Shown one piece after another: positions 41,824 to 50,040 of a stretch of 50,142 nucleotides of DNA (position 1 is the first letter of the stretch; the number at the start of each line of letters is the position of its first letter). Source of the stretch: Desmonostoc muscorum FACHB-395 (GTDB lineage Bacteria > Cyanobacteriota > Cyanobacteriia > Cyanobacteriales > Nostocaceae). The stretch spans positions 1 through 50,142 of the forward strand of contig NZ_JACJSF010000059.1 in NCBI RefSeq assembly GCF_014698035.1, written 5' to 3'. Below the pieces are notes generated by a model that had not been told where the DNA came from, did not search any database, and saw only the letters and a program-made list of their open reading frames with translations. A program made the translations under genes and the position numbers.

Positions 41824-43161
41824 CTATGCTACTTTTGTAAATCTTCGTGCTTGTCTGATTTCGGGTAGTACTGCCCTCAACTCATTAGGGGCAGCATGAG
41901 CCGTTTGTATGGCTTTTTGTTGGGCAAGGCGTTGAATTTCGGCACTATGAGCTTGGTGATAACGCTGCATCAGGTTCGTCCACCCACCCTTGGTTTTCTC
42001 CCAGGTGTTCATGACTGCGATCGCATGATCTATTTCCTGTCGTGCGGAGCGTTTCGACTTAGTGGCTAATTCTTGTGCTAGGAAGTCTACAACTATCGGG
42101 TTGAAGTTCTGGTAGAGGTTATTGAGTTTTCGCTCTCCATTGCGCCAAGGTAAAACCCAGCAATTCCACTTGATTGAGTCTCTAACAAGCAGGGGCACAC
42201 AATCATCACTCATCGCAGTCGGGTCTGTTAGCCAGGCATCAATCAGTTCTTTCACGTTCCGGGCTGTCTTGTAGGGACAGGTTATTTGCAGCTTATTCGC
42301 TTGTTCGGATTTCTCGAACGACCCCGCCGCAATAGTTGATCTCCTTGAGGTGTTATCGGTTTGTTGCGAAGACTCGGAATTTATTGACAACGAAGTGGGT
42401 TGTTGTGGGGTTGGTTCTTCTAGGGTTGATTCTTCTAAGCTTGGTTTTTCTGGAATTGGTTCTTCAAGTTCAATTTCTTTCGTTGTTAAATCAAGTTCTT
42501 CTTTTTCACACACACTTTCATGGGTGGGGGGCGCGGGTGGCGAAGCCAGGGGCGCATTGTGTGTAATCTCTGAAGTAATCTTTGAAGTAATCTCTGTAGA
42601 TTCTATATATATAGAGTTTGTTGACCGTGAGCAACTGGGATTGTTGACGGTCATCGGACTAGCTTGTTGACCCTCAGCAGGCAAGTTTGTTGAGGGTAAG
42701 CAAACTGAGTCAGTTTGTTGACGGTCAACAGACTCAGAGATTTGAGAGTATTTTTTTGTATTCTTGTTCTTTGGTCTAATGGATGTGAAAGAGCCTTTTT
42801 TAATGGCATCTAAGAAGTTATTCAATACTTTATGGTTGATCCGATAATAAAGTCGTGCTGGAGAGCTTTTCAATTGGGTTTCTAAGATATTGATACTGGT
42901 GAGATGATGCCTAATTTTGTCTAATTCATAGCGATTTAGTGCTGTTTCTGATGTCCATTCTTCATAGGTTTTGTAGAACCATCCTTGTGGGTCATTAGTT
43001 CTCAAATCCCAATACATAGCTTGGCTTAGAAAAAGTCCAGCACTCGCACTACCAGCTATCGTGGCGTAGACTCGATGAAATGCTATTGGGCTACCAAGTA
43101 TTTCAGCAGATTTGTTATTCTTTTTAGCTGTAGGTGTTTTTGTAGCTTGGGATAAACTCAT
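41824..43161 (-). CDS. Replication-initiator-like protein with winged helix
   Basis: The 445 residues begin with a winged-helix region (about 25-110: PIAFHRVYATIAGSASAGLF, then MYWDLRTNDPQGWFYKTYEEW, TSINILETQL), seen in phage and plasmid replication proteins. A long polar linker (about 125-290, Pro/Glu/Thr/Ser-rich) follows, then a helical C-terminal domain (about 290-445). The gene is directly followed by dnaB and contains iteron-like repeats in the linker-coding DNA, as in phage lambda O. Initiator function is inferred from that context; no catalytic relaxase or polymerase motif is seen. Confidence 0.7.
   Translation of the reverse strand: MSLSQATKTPTAKKNNKSAEILGSPIAFHRVYATIAGSASAGLFLSQAMYWDLRTNDPQGWFYKTYEEWTSETALNRYELDKIRHHLTSINILETQLKSSPARLYYRINHKVLNNFLDAIKKGSFTSIRPKNKNTKKYSQISESVDRQQTDSVCLPSTNLPAEGQQASPMTVNNPSCSRSTNSIYIESTEITSKITSEITHNAPLASPPAPPTHESVCEKEELDLTTKEIELEEPIPEKPSLEESTLEEPTPQQPTSLSINSESSQQTDNTSRRSTIAAGSFEKSEQANKLQITCPYKTARNVKELIDAWLTDPTAMSDDCVPLLVRDSIKWNCWVLPWRNGERKLNNLYQNFNPIVVDFLAQELATKSKRSARQEIDHAIAVMNTWEKTKGGWTNLMQRYHQAHSAEIQRLAQQKAIQTAHAAPNELRAVLPEIRQARRFTKVA
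42618..42727. other. Iteron array (candidate replication origin) inside the initiator-like gene
   Basis: Five copies of a 13-mer of form TTGTTGA(C/G)(C/G)(C/G)T(G/C/A)A start at 42618, 42641, 42664, 42687 and 42715. The first four are exactly 23 bp apart, the last 28 bp later. Because 23 is not a multiple of 3, the repeats fall in different codon frames (VDRQQ, TVNN, RSTNS), so they are DNA signals, not protein repeats. A run TATATATATAG (about 42604-42614) beside the array could be the unwinding element. Confidence 0.75.
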
Positions 43162-43293
43162 AAATATTTCCTCTTCCTCAGCAGTGAATGAAGTAATTAC
43201 TACGCTTTTGTCAATCTAAAAACTCTTGAAATTTACAAACTGTTCACATCTTTTCTAGATAATTGCGTCTTTGTATTACTAAAAACGCTTGGT

Positions 43294-43551
43294 TTAGTCT
43301 TCTGAAGCATTCGTTTGACCGTCAGCAGATGCTCGTTTGACTAGCTCTCCAAAAGCTTGGCTTTCATGTTCTCGTTCTAAAATCTGTCTAATCAAAGTAC
43401 CAATAGGAATTTTCTTCCACGTAGCTACAAGGCGAAATTCTTCGTAAGCCTTTTCTGACAAAGTGATCGAAAGCATATATCGTTCTGGCATAAGGCTCTC
43501 CAAAATCTGAGATAATTCAAAAATACGTTCTGCGCGTCTGTTAGTACTCAT
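43294..43551 (-). CDS. Ribbon-helix-helix (CopG/MetJ-fold) DNA-binding protein
   Basis: The 85 residues include the RHH core RYMLSITLSEKAYEEFRLVAT, WKKIPIGTLIRQILER: one beta strand then two helices. The tail is acidic and short. It lies 132 bp upstream of the initiator-like gene on the same strand. Three CAATTG sites just upstream of its start suggest it represses its own promoter and possibly controls replication. Confidence 0.72.
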   Translation of the reverse strand: MSTNRRAERIFELSQILESLMPERYMLSITLSEKAYEEFRLVATWKKIPIGTLIRQILEREHESQAFGELVKRASADGQTNASED

Positions 43552-43579
43552 GTACTAAAATTATATCGAGGTTTTCCTA

Positions 43580-43607
43580 CAATTGCCCTACAATTGTCAT
43601 GCAATTG
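43580..43607. promoter_or_regulatory. Triple CAATTG operator candidate with 11-bp spacing
   Basis: CAATTG occurs at 43580, 43591 and 43602, exactly one DNA turn (11 bp) apart. They lie 28-56 bp upstream of the RHH start codon. RHH proteins typically bind tandem short palindromes in this way. Confidence 0.6.
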
Positions 43608-43741
43608 TATAGATTCTGTTGATGGTAAATATCCTAAATTCTCTATTGACTCAATCGTTCGAGGTAGTTAACAAGATATCCTCATCTGTTAAAAGCAGCA
43701 GTCCCATCAAACCGATCCCTTTCGTTGTCCCACTAATGCCT

Positions 43742-44341
43742 TTATCTCTTACCTCCAACGTGCGGTCGAAAAGTTAGATTAATCCGTGTACTAACGACCT
43801 TATTGGTCTTCGGAACTTGATGCAGATGTGTGGACTGACAGCCTGGAAGCATTACAAGCAGACTCCCATGCTCCAGCCAAAAGTCAGTCGGCTTGCCCCC
43901 GATGGGCTTAATTTGGAATTTCCTCACCGAACCCAGACTAATGGATGCGATCGCGGGATTTACACCCATCGAAGCTTCACTATCGTTGTGCCAGCCGATA
44001 CTGTCTTGTCCACTTCTATACTGATTGCCGATGACAATGCGGAAGCTGTAGCCAGTAGCCGCAGTAATCCTATCTCGCAGTTGGCCCAGCGATGAAGTCC
44101 AAGGTAATGGTTTGAGCAGTACACTCTTGGAGTAGAGGTAATTACAGCCTTCATCGCCATAAATGCACTCCAGACGCGGAACGGGCATAGTTTTACCCAA
44201 CATCCTGATTTGGTTTTGCTGCCATTGCAGTTCTTGGCAATGTTGGTAGAGTTCGTCGGCTTCTTCCTTGTTCAGAAATTCTGGATAATAGTTGACTGGT
44301 AAAGTAGGAGCAGATTCGGGAAATAAAGTTAGTTGTTGCAT
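43742..44341 (-). CDS. AlkB-like Fe(II)/2-oxoglutarate dioxygenase
   Basis: Start set at 44341, where an AGGAG site lies 4 bp upstream; the longer frame would read back through the methyltransferase fragment. The 199 residues hold the HxD iron motif (IGWHNDSE), the distal His (THLHQVPK) and the 2OG-binding Arg region (STRINLTFRPH). AlkB proteins remove methyl groups from N-alkylated bases by oxidation. Its neighbours are two DNA methyltransferase genes on the same strand, so it may repair or reverse modification in this element. It overlaps the end of the interrupted adenine methyltransferase gene by 13 bp. Confidence 0.85.
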   Translation of the reverse strand: MQQLTLFPESAPTLPVNYYPEFLNKEEADELYQHCQELQWQQNQIRMLGKTMPVPRLECIYGDEGCNYLYSKSVLLKPLPWTSSLGQLRDRITAATGYSFRIVIGNQYRSGQDSIGWHNDSEASMGVNPAIASISLGSVRKFQIKPIGGKPTDFWLEHGSLLVMLPGCQSTHLHQVPKTNKVVSTRINLTFRPHVGGKR

Positions 44342-44495
44342 AATTCTCCTTTGGCAATCGCTTGAACAATTTCTTCTGCCCGTTCTTGTGAAATAGCCTG
44401 TTCTGGGTTCTTGTAAAATCCAGCGATCGCTGACTTGGGACGAATAATAATTTGCTGCCCTGTTGCGCGTTTGTCCCACACAAAGCACGAGATGG
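44329..44495 (-). pseudogene. Adenine methyltransferase, C-terminal piece cut off by the ISAzo13-type element
   Basis: The sequence TISCFVWDKRATGQQIIIRP continues the split methyltransferase gene on the other side of the insertion. The only start available (44529, ATG) lies inside the element's terminal repeat. This piece would make only a fragment. Confidence 0.85.
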
Positions 44496-44498
44496 TAA

Positions 44499-45822
44499 GG
44501 GACTTGCGGAGAAATAAAGTACCAGTCATTCTAGAAGAATAGGAAGCGCGGATCTGCCCGCGCCTGTTCTCAATTTCTAGAATTGGAATCACAGGGTTTA
44601 TGCTTACCGACACTATAAAATTTACCTTCAAAGATGCAGCCAAGAAACTAACTGGCAGCAGTAAAAGAGACTTCATGGCAAAAGTTACCGAAGATTACTT
44701 CGATAGTTCAGCACGCATTGCAGAAACAGTGTTGGGATGGAATCGCCAGAGTGTACAACTTGGCTTGCATGAACGGCGGACGGGGATAGTCTGTGTAGAT
44801 AACTATCAGGCAAGGGGAAGACACAATAGTATTGAGATTCTGCCCAATTTAGAATCGGATATTCATTCATTGGTAGATGCTCAAGCCCAAGCTGACCCAA
44901 AATTTCAATCAACCTTTCTGTATGCGCGCATTAGTGCCAGAGCAGTAAGAGAGGCATTGGTGAGTGTTCATGGCTACGACGAGAGCGAATTACCATCTCG
45001 CCAAACCCTGGGGACGATTCTCAATCGCTTGGGGTATCGCCTAAAAAAACACAAAAAACCAAGCCTTTGAAAAAGATTCCCCAAACAGATGCCATATTCG
45101 AGAATGTGTTCCGAGAAAATCAGGCATCAGATGAAAATCCTAAATCGTTGCGAGTGTCTATAGATACTAAAGCCAAGGTAAAGATTGGCAACCTTTCCAG
45201 AGGCGGTAAAGCCCGAACATTGGAGGCAAAAGCGGCGGATGACCACGATACACAGTGGCAAACAGTTTTAGTTCCTTTTGGCATTCTCAACACCCACACT
45301 TCAAAGCTATCGATTTACTTAGGGCAGTCGGCTGAAACTAGTGATTTTATTGTCGATTGTTTAACCGCTTGGTGGCATGAGAATCAACACAATTACCAAG
45401 ATATTAATGAATGGGTAATTGACCTTGATGGCGGTACCGCAACTCGTAGTAACCGCACACAATTTATCAAACGCATGGTTGAACTGTCTCAAGCGATTAA
45501 TTTAAAAATCCGGCTAATTTATTATCCTCCGTATCATAGCAAGTACAATCCCATAGAGCGGTGTTGGGCTGCCCTAGAGAACTATTGGAATGGCGCTATT
45601 TTAGATTCTGTTGAAGCCGCAGTAAACTGGGCTTCCAATATGACTTGGAAAGGGATTACACCCATTGTTCACCGAGTTGAAACCACCTATGAAAAAGGAA
45701 TCAAAGTTTTATCACAAGAGTTAGAACAGTACCAAACTCTATGGCAGCGTTCTGAAACATTACCCAATTGGGATATTACTATTGTGCCTGTTTAACTGGT
45801 ATTTTATTTTCTTGCAAGTCCC
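44499..45822. mobile_element. ISAzo13-type insertion sequence, 1,324 bp
   Basis: Terminal inverted repeats start GGGACTTGC at both ends and match at about 24 of 30 positions. The ends are flanked by a direct TAA (44496-44498 and 45823-45825). Removing the element plus one TAA restores an open reading frame of 690 bp in the interrupted gene. Confidence 0.85.
44600..45795 (+). CDS. ISAzo13-type transposase in two overlapping frames (-1 frameshift)
   Basis: ORF A (44600-45070) ends RLKKHKKPSL; ORF B (from 45067, TTG) continues LKKIPQTDAIFENV in the -1 frame. Both run over the slippery run CTAAAAAAAC (45041-45050), where a -1 slip gives RLKK-TQKTKPLKKIPQTDAIF, the continuous family sequence. ORF B contains WVIDLDGGTATRSNRTQF and YYPPYHSKYNPIERCW, matching the DDE-like catalytic region. 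The shift may be programmed or a mutation. Confidence 0.8.
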
Positions 45823-45825
45823 TAA

Positions 45826-46345
45826 TGTTGTCCGTTGCCCAACGAGTACCCCGTTTGTCTTTCCGAAAGCAGAAGCGGGGCATGATGATTACAAGTGACG
45901 GCGGGTGCTGCTGTAAGAAATCCGCCCGATCATCACAGGGTTCGAGAAAGCTGGTAAGTAAAAAAGCGGCGACACCCACACGCGCTTTTTGGTAGGCATT
46001 CTTGATAATTGGTGCAGCAAATTCCGCGTATGGTGGGTTAGTACAAATCCAGTCACAATCGGGAAACTTAGCCCATGATTCGGCTAATGTTGCATCGTAG
46101 TGAAAATGTGCCTGTTTGTGCGGATCAATATCGTTCGTCCACATTTGCTTGGTGTAGGGCCACACCGATAATAATGATGCGATCGCTCCATGCCCCACAC
46201 AAGGCTCACCAATGACACCGGATAACGGAACATGACGCAGTAGTTCAGTTGTGAACCATGAGGGAGACTCGTAAAAGTTTAGAGGATGTCGGGTAACAGT
46301 TTCGATGACGGTGATTTCTGGTGTTAATAATGGTGCAACAGTCAT
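45826..46345 (-). pseudogene. Adenine-specific DNA methyltransferase, N-terminal piece split by the insertion
   Basis: Motif I is EPCVGHGAI and motif IV is NPPY in DWICTNPPYAEFAAP, which together mark an N6-adenine methyltransferase of the phage type. The sequence RKDKRGTRWATDN reaches the insertion point; the element replaces it with RDLQENKIPVKQAQ from its own end. The C-terminal piece is at 44329-44495. Excision plus one TAA would give a 229-residue protein. The start overlaps the preceding gene by ATGA. Confidence 0.85.
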
Positions 46346-46803
46346 ACTTCATCCTCACTAAATTCAATGTGGCTTAAAGTCTGAAGTTCAACAGCTAATC
46401 CACTTAAGAAATTTTGGAGTTCGACTGTTGCCAATTCTTTGGATATCTTTTTTTCTGATATATAAATAAGTTGCTTATAATGCCCAAAGTAAACTTCTGT
46501 ACGAGTTAAATTTTGCTCTATATCAGTTAATAGAGTCAAAATAAATCTTCCGAGGTTACAAAAGTAATACTGACGGGTTGCACAAGAAGTATCTCCTTGA
46601 TGCCAAGTAATATTGATTTTTGAACCAATGTGAGCGCTAATAGATTCAAAATCTACTTGGTAAATATTCAAATCTGCTTGCATTTCTCCACTGTTGTAGT
46701 AGCCAACAATGTGTTGCCTGATTCCATCAACTGATAGGCTATCAGGGATATTAATATGGGCAACAGATGCAACTTTTTCAACTACTGTGACTACGACTTC
46801 CAT
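46342..46803 (-). CDS. Hypothetical plasmid/phage protein
   Basis: Start set at 46803 because GGAGAT lies right upstream of ATG (MEVVVTVVEKVASV). The 153 residues contain no motif I know; a middle region with WHQGDTSCATRQYYFCNLG has two Cys. Its end overlaps the adenine methyltransferase start by 4 bp. Confidence 0.65.
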   Translation of the reverse strand: MEVVVTVVEKVASVAHINIPDSLSVDGIRQHIVGYYNSGEMQADLNIYQVDFESISAHIGSKINITWHQGDTSCATRQYYFCNLGRFILTLLTDIEQNLTRTEVYFGHYKQLIYISEKKISKELATVELQNFLSGLAVELQTLSHIEFSEDEV

Positions 46804-46813
46804 ATCTCCTGCC

Positions 46814-47110
46814 TCAAACCCCAAATTCAAAAACTTTAATTCCATCAACATCAACGGGATTAAGGTTAATTAATCCGCCGCCAGCGTAATTACAAGGAAT
46901 CTTGCGCTTATCCTTATCATCGAAAGCATCTTTACAAACTGGCATCCATCGTCCTACACAAGAAAATCCTGCGGCAGAAGATGGAGCGCCAGCTTTTTTG
47001 TAATCTTGGACAGAAGCAATGTGACCACAACATGGACACTTAAACTTCCATTGCATCTTGTCTTGTCCAAATAGTGTTTCTCCAAGAGTTAGCCACTGCT
47101 CTTTATTCAT
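46814..47110 (-). CDS. VVA0879-like zinc-ribbon protein
   Basis: The 98 residues begin MNKEQWLTLGETLFGQDKMQW and have a Cys set (CPCCGH, then SCVGRWM, PVC, CNYAGGGL) like the VVA0879 family of phage and plasmid proteins. The Cys pattern suggests one zinc site. It lies 2 bp from the upstream gene's stop and overlaps the next gene's longer frame, a tight operon. Confidence 0.7.
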   Translation of the reverse strand: MNKEQWLTLGETLFGQDKMQWKFKCPCCGHIASVQDYKKAGAPSSAAGFSCVGRWMPVCKDAFDDKDKRKIPCNYAGGGLINLNPVDVDGIKVFEFGV

Positions 47111-47112
47111 AT

Positions 47113-47637
47113 TTAATCCTCCTCATCTTCTAATTCTTCGTCTTCATGGAAACTTACCCCAAATAATTCATGAATAAAAGCTCCTACTTTTTTCCAATCA
47201 ACTTGGGCTTCAGCTACTTCCGGTATAGGATATTTTTTAGTGATTCTTTTTAAACTAGAAAAATCTTCCCAAGTCCACTCGCCTAACTTATCTGATTCAG
47301 TCTCAGTTAGATAATTTAGGCTAATAATATAATCTTGTACTCTTTCTTTGATTTGTTCTCTGTCGCCAAATTTCCAAAACTCACCAAACCAAGTAATTAC
47401 TTTTTTTGTGCTGTCTGTTTCTGAAGAGTCTTCCTCCACCTCCTCATCTGAACATTCATCTTCGATGGATTCAAATTCTTCGACTGCGAAAATAGCCATA
47501 GCCACACACGCTCTTTCTGCTGGATGTGTAGCTGATTGCATCCGATAGCTTTCGGGGACTACATAGCCTTGGATCGCGTAGAATTTCTTAGCTAGTTTTT
47601 CAATGAATACATCTTTCTGGAAGTAGCCGAGTTCCAT
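47113..47637 (-). CDS. Acidic hypothetical protein
   Basis: Start set at 47637 (MELGYFQKDVF) because GAGGGG lies 8 bp upstream. The 174 residues are very acidic in the middle (IEDECSDEEVEEDSSET) and at the end (EDEELEDEED). No family recognised. It may be a DNA-mimic type protein, but this is only a guess from charge. It is the first gene after the palindrome at 47651. Confidence 0.6.
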   Translation of the reverse strand: MELGYFQKDVFIEKLAKKFYAIQGYVVPESYRMQSATHPAERACVAMAIFAVEEFESIEDECSDEEVEEDSSETDSTKKVITWFGEFWKFGDREQIKERVQDYIISLNYLTETESDKLGEWTWEDFSSLKRITKKYPIPEVAEAQVDWKKVGAFIHELFGVSFHEDEELEDEED

Positions 47638-47650
47638 ATCTTTTCCCCTC

Positions 47651-47667
47651 AAGGTAAAATTTACCTT
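47651..47667. promoter_or_regulatory. Perfect 17-bp palindrome upstream of the acidic protein gene
   Basis: AAGGTAAAATTTACCTT is a perfect palindrome with one central base, 14 bp before the start at 47637. It is placed like an operator or leader hairpin for the minus-strand operon that follows. Confidence 0.5.
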
Positions 47668-47713
47668 TGTTGTAAAAGTCTTAATTCTTGATTACTTGGC
47701 GATCGCTCTGCTT

Positions 47714-47753
47714 GACCAATGACCAATGACCAATGACCGATGACCAATGACCA
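47714..47753. repeat. Tandem GACCAAT heptamers (STRR type)
   Basis: About six 7-bp units (GACCAAT x3, GACCGAT, GACCAAT, GACCATT) between the two genes, touching the stop codon of the 297-residue protein. The same class of repeat as at 2373 and 2816. Confidence 0.85.
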
Positions 47754-48647
47754 TTAAGCAGTAACTACAGCTTTCTTACTAGCGAAAGCTCCCGCCTGCC
47801 TTAGCGCTGCACCAGGACTCGGATGAGCAAAGAACTCTTCTATAGCTTTGGTCAACCCAGCCGCAACAGCCGGATCGTGACAAGCGTAGACATAGATGGG
47901 CTGTTGAACCCCATTAACCAATCGCGTTTCTTGGCGATCGCCTAACTGTGGGTAAAACGTGCGAACCCATGTGCCCAAGTGTCCGCGATAGTGAGCGCCA
48001 TTGATAGGGACTTTTTTTCCAAGTTCGTTCTCTGCAAAGTTGACCACGCCGAGCCAGCGTTCTTCTGAAGGGGTTAGCAATTTTCTGTTGTGTTCAGCCA
48101 AAAGATTCCCGGCATAGTCTTTAAATTGCTGTTCCATGTATGGGTTGAGTCTGCCACCGGTTAACTCAGCTAAAGTTTTCATTGCCAGGACAAGAGTATG
48201 CAATCGCTGTTCAACTGGGGGGAGGGCTGGTGTAGTGGGTTGTTCTTGTGGTTGAGTAGCGGGTTTTGTCCAGCCCAATAAATCTTGCATCCAGGCGCGA
48301 ACACCGATACTTTCAAATGCTTCACAGGCTAATTTTGCTTGGAGGCTGCATCTTTTCCCCGCTTCATAACCGTAATAGTGAAGTATAGTTGCTACAGCTA
48401 TATCAGGGATACCGGACTGCGACCATCCTAAAATGTCAACGCCTTCAAAGCCTTTACGGACAAGCTTTTCAACCATTTTAGAGCGAGAATTGTCAACGGC
48501 TGTTTTGAGACTTCTGAATAATCCAGCAGCATCAACCCCAGCTAATCTTGCTGTTGCACGAAGGCTAGCCTTACCTTGTCCATTGGAGTCAACAGTGATT
48601 TCTTGCTTTATCTGTTCAATAATTTGAGCTACTTCAATTTGTGACAT
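47754..48647 (-). CDS. Hypothetical plasmid protein
   Basis: The 297 residues begin with a helix-turn-helix-like region (GKASLRATARLAGVDAAGLFRSL, about 25-50), followed by a Pro/Gln linker (about 130-145) and a C-terminal domain with CHDPAVAAGLTKAIEEFF. The first part resembles phage antirepressor-type N-termini. The family is not recognised with confidence. Confidence 0.65.
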   Translation of the reverse strand: MSQIEVAQIIEQIKQEITVDSNGQGKASLRATARLAGVDAAGLFRSLKTAVDNSRSKMVEKLVRKGFEGVDILGWSQSGIPDIAVATILHYYGYEAGKRCSLQAKLACEAFESIGVRAWMQDLLGWTKPATQPQEQPTTPALPPVEQRLHTLVLAMKTLAELTGGRLNPYMEQQFKDYAGNLLAEHNRKLLTPSEERWLGVVNFAENELGKKVPINGAHYRGHLGTWVRTFYPQLGDRQETRLVNGVQQPIYVYACHDPAVAAGLTKAIEEFFAHPSPGAALRQAGAFASKKAVVTA

Positions 48648-48690
48648 AACTTTAGTTGGCTGATAATTTTTCGTAGTTGACTAAAGAGAA

Positions 48691-49149
48691 TTAGACATTC
48701 ACACGCACCAAACTTTTTTCACCAACCAGTGAGAAACGATTAGATATAGTCCGTGATTGACTCAAGGTTGGCGACACCAATTCAACAAGGTAAAACCAAG
48801 AATTATTCACAAGCCCAATCCCTAAAATCAGTCGTTGCTTTGTTCCCTGATCGTGAGAACAGAGCATCACTCTTTCGCCCAGAACAAAAGCAGGTTTTTG
48901 CACTTTGATGGCTTCTAATTCTCCAGTCCCGATGATTTGGTTTTGTGTACCGTGGAGTATTTCATTACGGCAATCAATTGAATAAATCCAGCACTCATGC
49001 TTCCATTGCATACCGCAGCAATAGCCAAATGTTCTTGTGGTTCTTAGGTAAACTCTCTCCAGTAAATTCATCTCAACGGGTGGAATTGTTTGACCCCAAG
49101 GTGGGGAAAGATACCAACTTGTTTGAAGTGCATTAATATGGTCAATCAT
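48691..49149 (-). CDS. DUF1392 protein, intact copy
   Basis: Start set at 49149 (MIDHINALQTSWYLSPPWGQ), with GGGAAG near the expected site; the longer frame adds 29 unrelated residues. The 152 residues carry both halves of the family: SFGYCCGMQW-type segment and IGTGELEAIKVQKPAFVLG, ending SLVGEKSLVRVNV. Function is unknown. It is the reference for the two half copies in this window. Confidence 0.8.
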   Translation of the reverse strand: MIDHINALQTSWYLSPPWGQTIPPVEMNLLERVYLRTTRTFGYCCGMQWKHECWIYSIDCRNEILHGTQNQIIGTGELEAIKVQKPAFVLGERVMLCSHDQGTKQRLILGIGLVNNSWFYLVELVSPTLSQSRTISNRFSLVGEKSLVRVNV

Positions 49150-49261
49150 GCTTTTCTTCCCTGGGATTAATAACCTAAAAATCTTCGGCAATGTTTGGAG
49201 AATAACGCCCAAAAAATACCTAAAAGTGAGCAGCAATTTTCACTGCTGCCCACATGAGGCT

Positions 49262-50035
49262 TTATGCTGTGACTAATTCTTGAAGAAGAGATCGCACTTC
49301 ATGGTTGAAAAGCTGCTGTAATTCTTCAGTAGTCAGTTGTTCCAAGGGTCGGGATTGCAAGTATTTGTGAACTGGTTCAGCCAGCGATGTATCCACCATC
49401 GACAGCGATCGCACAGCATCAAGCACCGAGTTAGAATACTGCTGCTGGACTGAATAACGCCTCTTCACCCACCAGTTACCGTCAGTGCATCCGACTTGCC
49501 CCAGTTTCACACCCTTGTTGTTGTAAATACCATCATCGAGAATTTCAAACCCGTACTTCTGGCACTCGTTGAAGATATGCGCCATGATTTGGTTTTCGGT
49601 CGTGGGGGGTGTTTCTGTTTCTACTTGGGTGGGGGCTGTTTCGTTAAGTATTTTGTCCTGATGATGCCATTGGATGAAGCGATCGCAACGCATTAGAGTG
49701 TTAGCACGAAATACTTCTTTATCGTTGACCATTACTACCCAGCGTTGGGTTAAGTGGTCGTCGTCATGGCTGATGCTGGCTATGAGTTTGTCAAGAGCGT
49801 AATATTCGTGATGGTCAAACGAGATTTCGACTATTGTGAAGGGTTCAGGAGCAACAGCTTGGGCTTGGTCAGCGATGAAGTGGTCGAGTTCGGCTTGTGC
49901 GAGGGCTTGGTTATCGGGGGCAGCAGGGGTGAGTTTTTGAATCTTGCTTGCCTGATAGTTAACAATGGCAGAAATCCAAGAATCCTTGCAGCGTTTGTCG
50001 TTTACCTCAACTGTGCAGGCGATTTCGCTGTACAT
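49262..50035 (-). CDS. Hypothetical plasmid protein after a group II intron
   Basis: The 257 residues have an N-terminal half with FTIVEISFDHHEYYALDKLIAS, and a C-terminal part starting KYGFEILDDGIYNNKGVKLGQVGC. No family recognised. The start codon lies directly after the 3' end of a group II intron, so the true N-terminus may lie outside the window on the intron's other side. Confidence 0.6.
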   Translation of the reverse strand: MYSEIACTVEVNDKRCKDSWISAIVNYQASKIQKLTPAAPDNQALAQAELDHFIADQAQAVAPEPFTIVEISFDHHEYYALDKLIASISHDDDHLTQRWVVMVNDKEVFRANTLMRCDRFIQWHHQDKILNETAPTQVETETPPTTENQIMAHIFNECQKYGFEILDDGIYNNKGVKLGQVGCTDGNWWVKRRYSVQQQYSNSVLDAVRSLSMVDTSLAEPVHKYLQSRPLEQLTTEELQQLFNHEVRSLLQELVTA

Positions 50036-50040
50036 TGGTT

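Noticed and set aside
43312..43345. Extra iterons in the RHH gene end (two CGTTTGAC at 22-bp spacing)
   Set aside because: Only the core is shared and the match to the 13-mer is partial; not counted in the array.
44342..44488. 49-codon N-terminal extension of the AlkB-like gene
   Set aside because: It is the split methyltransferase's sequence in another frame; the AGGAG site marks 44341 as the start.
44530..44676. Longer start for the methyltransferase C-terminal piece
   Set aside because: The upstream residues come from the IS element's interior and not from the gene.
47714..47753. Possible CRISPR-like array
   Set aside because: Units are 7 bp and contiguous with no spacers; this is an STRR.
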